A DNA stretch of 41,838 bases from NCBI GenBank assembly GCA_023413555.1, contig JAEZPG010000094.1:1-41838 (forward strand), read 5' to 3'. The position numbers were made by a program, and so were the translations under genes. The notes below the pieces were generated by a model. That model was not told the origin of the DNA. It did no database searches and worked only from the letters and a program-made list of their open reading frames with translations. Shown here piece by piece: positions 1 through 8,069 of the stretch (positions within the stretch are counted from its first letter, which is position 1; each line of letters starts with the position of its first letter). This DNA is from Bacillota bacterium. GTDB lineage: Bacteria > Bacillota > Clostridia > Lachnospirales > Lachnospiraceae.

Positions 1-576
1 AGGGGGTACAGGGGGATTAGGACTAGGGGGCTTAGGACTAGGTGTTTCAGGCTTTGGCGTTTGTTCTCCATAAATCTTAGGATACATTGTTACATTATAC
101 TTATACTCATTGTCTTCATATAAGGGCAGCTCAATTAATCCTGGTATAAATGCTGTGTAATTTTCTAATTTCTTACCAGATTGCACTACCAAATACAAAC
201 CCTTATTCAGATTACCATACACAACCTTACCATCCTTACCAGTCATCATAGTGGAACCCTGAACACTTACGTTCTTTGCATACTCATATAACTGGCTAGC
301 CAACTTTTCACAATCTGAAGCTGTATTCCATGTTAAGGCACCAGTAAATCCACTAAATTCTGATGTTTTATTATAACGTATTAAGTTATCATCAGATAAA
401 TTAGCAATGTGATACAAAGTAACCTGTACTCCCTCTATTGGTTTGGTTTTGTCTTTTTTCTCCAAGGTTTGTACAGTAATTGAACCAGACTCTGTAGCAA
501 AAACAGAAGCACGTAGAGCATTCATTAATCCAATTACGACTAATAGCATTACTATTATGGTCCATATTTTTTTCAT
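1..576 (-). CDS. Sortase-dependent pilin-like surface protein, C-terminus beyond the left edge
   Basis: The frame is open from an ATG at 576 to the window edge (192 codons), with AAAGGAG 7 nt upstream. The N-terminus is a signal peptide (KK, then hydrophobic IWTIIVMLLVVIGL, ending near ASVFA). It is followed by a small-pilin-like region containing VQVTLYHIAN and GLYLVVQSGK, a pattern of the N-terminal domain of Cna-B/SpaA-type pilins. The last visible part is a proline-rich linker with PSPKPPSPNPP repeats, the usual spacer before a cell-wall sorting signal; that signal, if present, is outside the window. It starts 16 bp after the sortase stop, so it is the last visible gene of the pilus operon and probably the minor or basal pilin. 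The fold assignment is inferred; the secreted, Pro-rich layout is seen directly. Confidence 0.75.
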   Translation of the reverse strand, partial: MKKIWTIIVMLLVVIGLMNALRASVFATESGSITVQTLEKKDKTKPIEGVQVTLYHIANLSDDNLIRYNKTSEFSGFTGALTWNTASDCEKLASQLYEYAKNVSVQGSTMMTGKDGKVVYGNLNKGLYLVVQSGKKLENYTAFIPGLIELPLYEDNEYKYNVTMYPKIYGEQTPKPETPSPKPPSPNPPVPP

Positions 577-592
577 TCTATCAACTCCTTTG

Positions 593-1420
593 CTACTTCC
601 GCATTTTAATAAACTTGATTACTACAATGCTAAAAATAATCAACAGAACAGAAGCAATCACAATCGGTGCGGTTTCAAACAGACTAAAGCTTTTATTGTT
701 ATGAATTTCCTTTTTAATCTCTAAAGCATTATCTTTCTTTACAGTTGCAATTCTCTTACCCCTCACCAACAACCGATGAGTATTTACTGCATAAGGAGTA
801 CAAGTTACCAGAGTAACATAATCCTTCCCTTCTTCAATACTTAGATCACCCATGTGATCTGGCTTAACAATCTTAATCTGGTCGACCTGATAAGTTAATA
901 CCAGATTTAAAGTATGTAAGGTAAAGATATCCCCCTCTTCCATTTGATCTAAATCTGTAAACAGTTTTGCAGAAGGTAGTGCTCTGTGACCAACAAGAAC
1001 AGCATGGGTACCAGGCCCTCCACAGGGCACAGAGGAGCCTTCCATATGTCCAATCCCTTTCTCAAGTACAGATTCACTCATTCCATGGGCAATAGAAAGC
1101 TTTATTCCAAGTTTTTCAATCTCTATATATCCAATTATTCCATCCCCAGACAGATTTAGAACAGAATTGTACTCTTCTTGCTCTTTCGGGGAAAGTTTGA
1201 AGCGGTTGGCTTTTTTTAATAGCTCTGCATTGTATCTATTTGCTTTCTCTAGGATTGTTCTATAATCCTGTTTAGAAAGTTGACCAACCGACTGATTATA
1301 TTCTGCAATAGCATTTCCCTGGTTAAGACTGTTGATATAGTTACTAACAGTAGGATATAGCAGAACAGCAAGCCCAACAAAAAACACAATGCAGATAAAG
1401 ACAATAGTTCTACGTTTCAT
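593..1420 (-). CDS. Class C (pilin-polymerising) sortase
   Basis: Membrane transpeptidase that links pilin subunits through their LPxTG-like signals. With the ATG at 1420 the protein is 275 aa: an N-terminal membrane segment (about 5-22), a sortase domain, and a C-terminal membrane segment (about 250-270), the two-anchor layout of class C enzymes. The catalytic triad is visible as His145 (LVGHRALPSAKLF), Cys207 (TLVTCTPY) and Arg216 (NTHRLLVRG). The longer reading from 1432 lacks a ribosome site, whereas GGAG lies 6 nt before the ATG at 1420. The usual lid motif Asp-Pro-aromatic is not seen before the catalytic domain; the region reads KLSPKEQEEYNSVLNLSGDG. It sits between the two smaller pilin genes, behind a hairpin that may lower its expression. 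Confidence 0.93.
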   Translation of the reverse strand: MKRRTIVFICIVFFVGLAVLLYPTVSNYINSLNQGNAIAEYNQSVGQLSKQDYRTILEKANRYNAELLKKANRFKLSPKEQEEYNSVLNLSGDGIIGYIEIEKLGIKLSIAHGMSESVLEKGIGHMEGSSVPCGGPGTHAVLVGHRALPSAKLFTDLDQMEEGDIFTLHTLNLVLTYQVDQIKIVKPDHMGDLSIEEGKDYVTLVTCTPYAVNTHRLLVRGKRIATVKKDNALEIKKEIHNNKSFSLFETAPIVIASVLLIIFSIVVIKFIKMRK

Positions 1421-1442
1421 ATACCACTCCATACTGTTAATA

Positions 1443-1477
1443 AATCAAGGACGAATCCTTTCAATTCGTCCCTGATT
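1443..1477 (-). terminator. Intra-operon hairpin between major pilin and sortase
   Basis: Two 14-nt arms (1443-1456 and 1464-1477) pair fully in the minus-strand RNA, with one G-U pair and a 7-nt loop. A moderately U-rich stretch follows. It fills the gap between the pilin stop and the sortase start. A partial terminator or processing site here would give more major pilin than sortase. Confidence 0.5.
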
Positions 1478-1496
1478 CTATTGTCTTTATACTCCG

Positions 1497-2954
1497 CTAT
1501 TTAACAACAGATGACGTTCTTTTTCTAATTACAAAAAATGCAACAGCTCCAGCCATCAACAGAATACCAACCACGGTAAAGAGCGTAGTACCATATCCAC
1601 CAGTCCAAGGTAAGACAGTTCTATAGTTACAAATGGTAGGAGAATAATAACCATTGCCTAGTTCCACTCCGTCTACTTTAGCCACCAATTTGCCATTAAC
1701 CTTTTCTGCTACAATTTCGAACTCTAAGTCTTTTACCTGCATACTAAATCCATCGGGTGCCTGTAATTCAACCAAACGATATTTTCCATCTTTTAATTGT
1801 TTTACATCAAATTTACCTTCCGAATTTGTAATAAGTTTTTCAGCACCAGAAACAGGTACCCAATTATTATCCACAAACTTCTCAAGCCTAAAAATTGCTC
1901 CAGCAAGTGGTGTTGGTGTTACATCATTTACAGTAGCCCCATCGATCTTATATACCTTAAGACCAAAAGTGTATACCATTGCATCGTCTGTCTTAGTGGT
2001 ATAACTGTCACTTTTACTTGGATTATTGGCATACTTTAAGGTTGCATCGTTTCTATTGCCTTCTATACCAACTATAGCTTCAGCTGTTAATTTAGCCTTA
2101 TAGGAAACTTTTACATGATCAAAATCTTTAATCGCATCAAAATCTATAAAGTTGATTGTAGTGATTTGCCCTGCAATCGTTAACTGATAAGCTGATGTTG
2201 GAATAGTGGTAGCCACTGATGATTTTACACCCTGAACTGTTACACTTCCGTCAACCAATTTCAAACCAGCTGATAACTCATCCTTAATTTCATAAAACTT
2301 ATTGATTGCTTTAGCTGGGTATGCTGGAACATCTGCACTAATTACATAATTTAACTCCTCACCTAAGCCAGCCGTGACCATATCAGCATCATTAACTGTT
2401 TTATCTATAGTAACAGTTTCCTTTTTCATGGAAATTGTTTCACCTTCAGCCACATAGTCATTATCTTTTAGGACCGCTTTTATGTTTGCAACTGCTGGAA
2501 GATAAATATAATCTCCACCTTCAGCAATTAATAAGTATTGGCCCAATGGCATGTTATTAAATTCTACTGGATTACCATCAGATTTTTTACTATCTATAGG
2601 GCTTAGAGTCAATTGTGAAGGTGATGCGGTCATTGCAGCTATAAGATCTGAATAAAATCCTTTCTGAAATTCTGGAGTTGCTTTACCTAAATCAGTAATA
2701 TCATCAGCATATGTTTTATAACTATTGGTCTTCATCCAGTTCTGAACTTCATCCACATAGGAATACCCTGCAAAGTAACCTTCTTTAAAATTTGCCTTAA
2801 TTATCTTATATGCAGTTACAGTTGCACCATTTTGAATATCCTTTACGCTAAAAGTGCCTTTCGAATTCTCATCCACCGCTCCGAAAGCAGTTGTTCCTAG
2901 TAACATAACCAACAACATTGATAAGCATAATACCAGTGATACTATTTTTTTCAT
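1497..2954 (-). CDS. Major pilin, isopeptide-forming (SpaA/FimA type), LPWTG-anchored
   Basis: Predicted shaft subunit of the pilus, 485 aa. It has a signal peptide (about 1-26) and an N-terminal pilin domain (30-175). A fimbrial isopeptide-formation domain follows, starting near VTIDKTVNDADMV (181-330). Next is a Cna-B domain (about 331-445) with the E-box YRLVELQAPDGF (392-403), whose Glu396 catalyses the Lys-Asn isopeptide bond in this family. The sorting signal is LPWTG (448-452), then a hydrophobic stretch and an RKR tail. The pilin lysine for polymerisation is probably in the VTIDK region near residue 185, but the canonical YPK motif is not evident. GGAAAGG lies about 11 nt before the start. 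Confidence 0.92.
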   Translation of the reverse strand: MKKIVSLVLCLSMLLVMLLGTTAFGAVDENSKGTFSVKDIQNGATVTAYKIIKANFKEGYFAGYSYVDEVQNWMKTNSYKTYADDITDLGKATPEFQKGFYSDLIAAMTASPSQLTLSPIDSKKSDGNPVEFNNMPLGQYLLIAEGGDYIYLPAVANIKAVLKDNDYVAEGETISMKKETVTIDKTVNDADMVTAGLGEELNYVISADVPAYPAKAINKFYEIKDELSAGLKLVDGSVTVQGVKSSVATTIPTSAYQLTIAGQITTINFIDFDAIKDFDHVKVSYKAKLTAEAIVGIEGNRNDATLKYANNPSKSDSYTTKTDDAMVYTFGLKVYKIDGATVNDVTPTPLAGAIFRLEKFVDNNWVPVSGAEKLITNSEGKFDVKQLKDGKYRLVELQAPDGFSMQVKDLEFEIVAEKVNGKLVAKVDGVELGNGYYSPTICNYRTVLPWTGGYGTTLFTVVGILLMAGAVAFFVIRKRTSSVVK

Positions 2955-3013
2955 TTCTAATCTAACCTTTCCATCGAATTATTATAGTTATCTTTGGAGT
3001 GTGTATTTAATTC

Positions 3014-6000
3014 TTATTTACACCTCCTTTTGCTAAGTAAAACTAATAATAGAAATAACCACACGATTCCCATTAAAACTAATCCTGTAATGGTAAAGGC
3101 AATAATTCCACTGCCTCCAGTTCCAGGAAGTGTGATATTATCAACAAATTTGTAGATGTTATTAATCGTAATTTGTCTGGACCTATTTGAAACAGTGACT
3201 ACATTATTATCATAGGTAGTACGATAATTATCCAGAGGTGTCTCCTCGACATAATAGTAATATAATTTTCCTGCTTCGTCATAGGCTTCTAAATCATTCC
3301 ATGTCTTTGCCCAATTATTGTCCGAATTAGAACTTGCCTTTAGTTCTATCTGCTCCACAACTGTACCATTCACAGGGGTTGTATTAATTGGTGTTGTGGT
3401 TCTTTTTAGGGTGACATTGACCTTATCTAGAATACCATCCGTCTTTTCTGAGCCATCTGGCTTCAACCATCGTTTCACTACCTTAAGATCAAAGACTGCA
3501 ATATTACAAATGGTAATAATATAATCATTATCATTTTCTTGTGACGTTATAGAAGTTTTATATCCATTTACTGTATCCTCTGAAACGCTATAGGAGAAAG
3601 TAATACTACCTACTCTAACTGGTAGATGTCTTGTTTGCTTCCATCCTAACGAAGTATTCATCTTAATTGTTTCTAAAAGCTTGGTTTCCATCTCATCACT
3701 TCTCTTACACCAGAGTTTTAACGTAATCTCCGGCATAGTGCTGTCATCTGACTTTAACCATTTTTTTTGTATAGTAATATCTTTATATTCTTCCCTCAAC
3801 TGATTGTCAAAGCAAAGGGATGGTCTGGCATATACATACTCTGCATTGCTTTTTACCCAGTAAATTTTGATTGTTGTATCTTTATCCAATTTATCTAAAG
3901 AATTTGTGCCAATCTTAACATCAGCAATAATATTCTCATCAATATTAACTTCTTTTAGATAATACTTTTTATTAGCGTTGATATCATAAATATCCACAGT
4001 CTGCCCCGCCTTCATCTTAAAGGTACCATTACTATCAAAGACAACTTTTTTGGTCAAATCATTGTTATAATAAGCCTCTGACCCTTTATACAAATCATAC
4101 TGACCTGATCCTACTGCTTCTTCTACATAAAGCTGGAATTCATAATCCTTGTCAGCATATAGAGCAGCATTATTTCCGGTCAGTTTCTTTTCAATATGTA
4201 AGCCAGTTGGAAGGTTGAACTTGATATAATTATTCGAAAATGTACTTCCACGTTCCAGATAATAGAACTTTAATTTATGTTTTGACCAGTCTCTGTCATC
4301 ATATGGTTTATCTTTAGGAAACAGACTTGCAATACTTTTGGTGATCGGACCAGTGGCAGTATTATTATTAAGTCCAACAGCAGAATCAACAGTTGTTGTA
4401 CCATTCTTAAAATTTATTCGTCCGCCTACAGCTCCATGAATACCACCCATATCTAACACCAAAACATCGTCAATAAATACCCATACATCGTCATCACCAC
4501 GAAATTCAAATGTCATTGGTTGACCATTTACCATCTTGCCTTCGTTAAGTTGAAAATCAAACTCCATAGTCATACCAAAATGATGGTTGTATTGACCCTG
4601 TGACCATGAACTAACCGGTTGATCACTTGCTAAAACAGAGGTTTTATTACTGTCATAATTATTAAATGGGAAAAATCCAATTTTCTCGTTAGACTCGAAC
4701 GGTGTCCATGCATTATAAGTAGGGTAATAAACAGTAAAATCACCATTCCCTGCATTACTGCCATAATGGGCGTAATTCTTATTACTATCAAATACGTAAT
4801 ACCCATTTTCCTTTGTAAATAGATGGTTTACATTCTCATAAGTTTTCTTACCAACTACAGTTCTAGATGGATTAAACAGATAATCCAGGTTATCCTGTGA
4901 ACCGATGCTAAGTGTAGGATAGCCGTTACTAGACAAGATATTCTTAACAATTCCCTGGCGTGCTGAATCCCCACCGGTATATGTATTCATATTTATTTTG
5001 TTGCTACTTGCCTGCCCCAAAAAGAGAAAATCTCTACCAGCATTGATTCCTTGATAAATTGGATGATCCACTGAGTTTTTGTCTGAATCCAGATTAACAC
5101 CAGACCCTCCATCATAATCAAACAAATTCAACTTAATTCCCTCTGACCGACTATCTACCGTTGGTATAATAGTTGGATTTGCTGTAGTAGGTGTTGATGA
5201 TGGTGATTCTCCTTTCGTATCTCCTGCTATCTTAAAGCCTGATTTCCCTGTTTCATTATTAGATACAATTATATTAGGCTGAGAAGTAGATTGGGCAACC
5301 TGTGTTTTCTTCTTTACTCCTGAAGCTGCTTTCTTGTTTGACATTGTAACATCAGGAATCACTCCATACCCAATAACCTCAGTAGACTTATAGTCAACTT
5401 CCTGCACCTTTCCATCATAATCTCCAACAATAATATGTAAAGTTGTAATATTCTTCTCTTCCTTTATATCCTTTATCAATCCCACATAAGGCTTCTCTTC
5501 TTTTCCTTCTTTATTAAAAAAAACTAGATTGCCTATCGTAGGTTTCCGGTCTTCTTGCACATAAAAAAAGCCTTTTTCCTGCAATGCTTTCATCCAGTTC
5601 GTACATTCCAGATCTACTGGAAATGCATCTCTCCTTACTTTCGCATACTGTAGGCAAAAAGCCATAAATGTTGTATTCCAAGGGTCGTATGGATGATTCA
5701 ATGCTGCTCCATATCGACTATAATACTTAGGTTCATTCTTATTCTCTTCAGGATTACTCTCAGCTAAACGTTGTTTATAACCTAGCTGTGACTTGGCAAC
5801 TGCCAAAATATCGTCTATTGAACCATCACCTTTTAAATTAAGGTTTGATAATTCTTCTTTCCATTGCTGTTCCTCCTGGGTAACTTGGTTACCACTTTCA
5901 ATGCTTGTGTCCTCTTGTGCCATACTTTCAAACTTTGAAGCATCCTGTATCAGATTAGTAGCTATTAACACCATGAGAATCATTATAGTAACTATAAGCT

Positions 6001-6058
6001 TACTTCTTCTCTTACGTGGTTTTGCCCTCTTCTCTTGTTTGGTAGTACCATTACTCAT
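3014..6058 (-). CDS. Pilus tip adhesin: pseudo-CHAP domain, fibro-slime domain, Cna-B repeats, LPGTG
   Basis: Large wall-anchored protein, 1014 aa, first gene of the pilus operon and the probable tip. An Arg/Lys-rich leader (9-20) precedes a membrane/signal segment (21-36). Residues about 75-235 resemble a CHAP/NlpC-like fold (SQLGYKQ, PWNTTFMAFCLQYAK, GNLVFF, YVGLIKDI). However, the position of the catalytic Cys after Trp127 is Asn128, and the usual His of HVGIV is Tyr191. A Ser/Thr/Pro linker (280-303) leads to a fibro-slime/PA14-like domain (about 305-615) with FEFRGDDDVWVFIDD and LDMGGIHGAVGG. Three Cna-B-like repeats follow (about 617-755, 756-853, 854-970; for example ITIQKKWLK and LKVVKRWLK). 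The sorting signal is LPGTG (977-981) with a membrane helix and KRRCK tail. What it binds cannot be told. Confidence 0.88.
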   Translation of the reverse strand: MSNGTTKQEKRAKPRKRRSKLIVTIMILMVLIATNLIQDASKFESMAQEDTSIESGNQVTQEEQQWKEELSNLNLKGDGSIDDILAVAKSQLGYKQRLAESNPEENKNEPKYYSRYGAALNHPYDPWNTTFMAFCLQYAKVRRDAFPVDLECTNWMKALQEKGFFYVQEDRKPTIGNLVFFNKEGKEEKPYVGLIKDIKEEKNITTLHIIVGDYDGKVQEVDYKSTEVIGYGVIPDVTMSNKKAASGVKKKTQVAQSTSQPNIIVSNNETGKSGFKIAGDTKGESPSSTPTTANPTIIPTVDSRSEGIKLNLFDYDGGSGVNLDSDKNSVDHPIYQGINAGRDFLFLGQASSNKINMNTYTGGDSARQGIVKNILSSNGYPTLSIGSQDNLDYLFNPSRTVVGKKTYENVNHLFTKENGYYVFDSNKNYAHYGSNAGNGDFTVYYPTYNAWTPFESNEKIGFFPFNNYDSNKTSVLASDQPVSSWSQGQYNHHFGMTMEFDFQLNEGKMVNGQPMTFEFRGDDDVWVFIDDVLVLDMGGIHGAVGGRINFKNGTTTVDSAVGLNNNTATGPITKSIASLFPKDKPYDDRDWSKHKLKFYYLERGSTFSNNYIKFNLPTGLHIEKKLTGNNAALYADKDYEFQLYVEEAVGSGQYDLYKGSEAYYNNDLTKKVVFDSNGTFKMKAGQTVDIYDINANKKYYLKEVNIDENIIADVKIGTNSLDKLDKDTTIKIYWVKSNAEYVYARPSLCFDNQLREEYKDITIQKKWLKSDDSTMPEITLKLWCKRSDEMETKLLETIKMNTSLGWKQTRHLPVRVGSITFSYSVSEDTVNGYKTSITSQENDNDYIITICNIAVFDLKVVKRWLKPDGSEKTDGILDKVNVTLKRTTTPINTTPVNGTVVEQIELKASSNSDNNWAKTWNDLEAYDEAGKLYYYYVEETPLDNYRTTYDNNVVTVSNRSRQITINNIYKFVDNITLPGTGGSGIIAFTITGLVLMGIVWLFLLLVLLSKRRCK

Positions 6059-6195
6059 AATTGTCTGCCCCCTTGTCCTTCTTCACACATTTACTAAGCT
6101 TCTACTTTTCCTGTCGCACACTGATAATTTGTCTTACTGTTGATGTCCGGTTGGGGTTGTTCATAACATTTGTAAAGCAACTGTCTGTCTATTGT

Positions 6196-6224
6196 AAGAT
6201 ATCATTCTTAAGTTATCATTTCAA
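6196..6224 (-). promoter_or_regulatory. Candidate sigma-A promoter of the pilus operon
   Basis: TTGAAA (6224-6219), 17 nt, TATCTT (6201-6196) on the minus strand; 5 of 6 and 4 of 6 consensus matches. The surroundings are very A+T rich, so chance matches are likely. Confidence 0.35.
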
Positions 6225-6414
6225 TATAAATATGTTAAATATTTACATTTTATTATATTTACACAATAAGGCTTCGAATAGATAGAATAAAATTCGTAAA
6301 TTATTTTATTAACTATTTAGGTATAAAAAATGAAATAAAAGCGTATAGTAAGTGCCATGTGTGATTCGACTATAGGGAGGATAAACTCCTATCTAGTGTT
6401 TTCTCGTATGTACA

Positions 6415-6444
6415 ATAAAAAAGATGTTTCCCATAAGAAACATC
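6415..6444 (-). terminator. Rho-independent terminator of spoVT
   Basis: On the minus strand an 8-bp perfect stem (GATGTTTC/GAAACATC, 6-nt loop; 6423-6444) is followed directly by a run of six T. It starts 19 bp after the spoVT stop codon. Confidence 0.82.
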
Positions 6445-6462
6445 CTTAATCACTACTTATTT

Positions 6463-7008
6463 TTATTGTTCCAGCTGACGGCCTAAGAAACCTGCCGCTG
6501 CATGTGCCAACTTAGCTTCCACTTCGCCGAACTTCACCTTAGGATCTTTTGTTAAGATAATGACAGCTCCAATGGCATCGCCCTCACTGATAATTGGGCT
6601 GATTACCTGATATTTATATTCCTCCTCATCATTGGTTATTCTCTTATAGTTCTTATCATCTGAAGAAGAAATAACATTTTCCCTCTGATTAATTGCCTCT
6701 TCCAGTTCTTTGCTAATTGCCTTGGTAACAAGATCCCTCTTTGTAGTTCCTGCAACAGCAATTAAGGAGTCTCGATCAGCAATGCAAACAATATGGCCTG
6801 TTGTTTGAGACAAAGAATCCGCATATTGTTTTGCAAATTGACTTAATTCGCCAATAGGAGAATACTTTTTAAGGATAATTTCTCCTTCACGATCAGTAAA
6901 AATCTCGAGCGGATCTCCCTCACGAATTCTTAAAGTTCTTCTTATTTCTTTTGGAATAACAACACGACCTAAATCATCTATTCTTCTTACAATACCAGTT
7001 GCCTTCAT
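6463..7008 (-). CDS. spoVT: Stage V sporulation protein T, AbrB-family regulator
   Basis: Transcription factor that acts in the forespore after engulfment and tunes sigma-G-dependent genes in Bacillus. The N-terminal AbrB-like swapped-hairpin DNA-binding domain is clear: MKATGIVRRIDDLGRVVIPK, then EIRRTLRIREGDPLEIF (residues 1-50). The rest (about 55-178) matches the GAF-like domain of SpoVT, with YQVISPIISEGDAIGAVI. From the ATG at 7008 the protein has 181 residues, close to the Bacillus protein. A longer reading from 7029 is possible, but GGAGG lies 7 nt before 7008 and the family begins MKATG. It is the last gene of the pth-mfd-foldase-truA run but is separated from truA by a terminator. 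Confidence 0.95.
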   Translation of the reverse strand: MKATGIVRRIDDLGRVVIPKEIRRTLRIREGDPLEIFTDREGEIILKKYSPIGELSQFAKQYADSLSQTTGHIVCIADRDSLIAVAGTTKRDLVTKAISKELEEAINQRENVISSSDDKNYKRITNDEEEYKYQVISPIISEGDAIGAVIILTKDPKVKFGEVEAKLAHAAAGFLGRQLEQ

Positions 7009-7199
7009 AATGTTTCCTCCATTTAACATTTATCATATACAGTGCCCTATAATTATATTGTTAGTAAAACTGAGAAATTTATACATTCTGACAATTCATT
7101 TCATAATATTTTACTTATTAGAACCCACTATATGTAAAGGAGTTTTTCAGTAGACAGTTGATAGGGAAGATATGTAAATATTATAGGAAAACTTATCAT

Positions 7200-7232
7200 A
7201 TAAAATAGAGCCTTTCGTTTGACGAAAAGCCC
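7200..7232 (-). terminator. Terminator downstream of truA
   Basis: Arms 7208-7217 and 7223-7232 form a 10-bp stem in the minus-strand RNA (two G-U pairs, 5-nt loop), followed by TATTTTA. It is 51 bp past the truA stop. The pairing is better on the minus strand than on the plus, which fixes the orientation. Confidence 0.65.
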
Positions 7233-7283
7233 TTTTAATACACCGAAGATTCTATATACATTTTTACTTATACTATCGTAGCA

Positions 7284-8057
7284 TTACATATTTTTATAGT
7301 AGACTTTTGTCAAACAAAGTCCTTTCGCAGCTATAGTAGGACCGGCTAAACTTCTATCTCTAGTCTCAAGAATCGTTCTCAGGCTTTCCAGTGAACGCTT
7401 ATGAAGTCCTACTTCAATAATCGTTCCAGTCACAATACGAAGCATGTGATATAGGAAGCCATCCCCTTCATATATTATGGTGACAAGGTTGTCCTGTTGG
7501 GAAAACTTTATCTCTGATATCGTTTTCACTGTGGGCCTTCCGTCTCTCATCTGAGAAGCGAAGCCTCTAAAATCATGTCTGCCTATAAGAATCCTCGCGG
7601 CTTTCTGCATCTTGTCTATATCTAAGTTCTCTTCCATAAAAAGGCATTGATTGCGAAGAAATGGAGAGGCTTTTCCTCCACAATAAATTTGATATCGATA
7701 CTGCTTACCTATGGCAGAATAGCGGCTGTGAAAGACCTCTGGCACTCTCTTTAAAGACAAAATCTGTATCTCCGGAGGGAGACTTTGATTCCACTGTAAA
7801 ATCACTTTTTGTTCCAATTCTTTTGTAGTATGGAAATTAGCTACTTGCCCTAATGCATGGACCCCAGTGTCCGTTCTTCCGGCACCAATGAGGTTGATAG
7901 GCTCTTTACAGTAATCAGTCAGTACGTTGGCAAGAATCCCTTGTATCGTGTTACTACGACTGGCACCACCTAGCTGCTGCCACCCTTGATAATTGGTACC
8001 CTCATAGGCAATTTCAAGTTTATAATTATAGCCTATTTTGCTCTCTCTGGTTCTCAC
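7284..8057 (-). CDS. truA: tRNA pseudouridine(38-40) synthase TruA
   Basis: Isomerises uridines 38-40 in the anticodon arm of many tRNAs. The catalytic loop GAGRTDTGVHA with Asp63 is present, as are the family features YEGTNYQGWQ near the N-terminus, the region FHSRYSAIGKQYRYQI, and RHDFRGFAS. The length of 257 aa is normal. The start is GTG at 8057 with AAGGGG 7 nt upstream; no better ATG exists before the conserved YKLEIAYEG. It lies 12 bp after the foldase gene and ends the operon before the terminator at 7200. Confidence 0.95.
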   Translation of the reverse strand: MRTRESKIGYNYKLEIAYEGTNYQGWQQLGGASRSNTIQGILANVLTDYCKEPINLIGAGRTDTGVHALGQVANFHTTKELEQKVILQWNQSLPPEIQILSLKRVPEVFHSRYSAIGKQYRYQIYCGGKASPFLRNQCLFMEENLDIDKMQKAARILIGRHDFRGFASQMRDGRPTVKTISEIKFSQQDNLVTIIYEGDGFLYHMLRIVTGTIIEVGLHKRSLESLRTILETRDRSLAGPTIAAKGLCLTKVYYKNM

Positions 8058-8069
8058 AATATACCCCTT

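Larger units (their letters stand above)
6059..6462. other. 404-bp intergenic region upstream of the pilus operon
   Basis: No coding sequence is seen. It contains the spoVT terminator (6415-6444), an imperfect inverted repeat at 6369-6397 (ACTA/TAGG-type arms around ATAAA), a candidate pilus promoter at 6196-6224, and an untranslated leader of about 135 nt. No known riboswitch consensus was recognised. Confidence 0.6.

Noticed and set aside
1..60. Short tandem repeats (GGGGG-TTAGGACTA type) at the left edge
   Set aside because: They are the codons of the proline-rich wall-spanning linker of the pilin, not a separate DNA repeat.
443..724. Plus-strand open frame across the third pilin start and sortase end
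   Set aside because: It is antisense to two well-supported minus-strand genes, lacks a ribosome site and resembles no protein family.
6059..6415. Possible c-di-GMP or other riboswitch in the pilus leader
   Set aside because: I looked for the conserved class I and II features on the minus strand and found none; only an imperfect inverted repeat at 6369-6397 is present.
7030..7100. Possible sigma-G promoter of spoVT (GTATA and CAATATA)
   Set aside because: The spacer is 19 nt instead of 17-18 and the region is very A+T rich, so a chance match is as likely.
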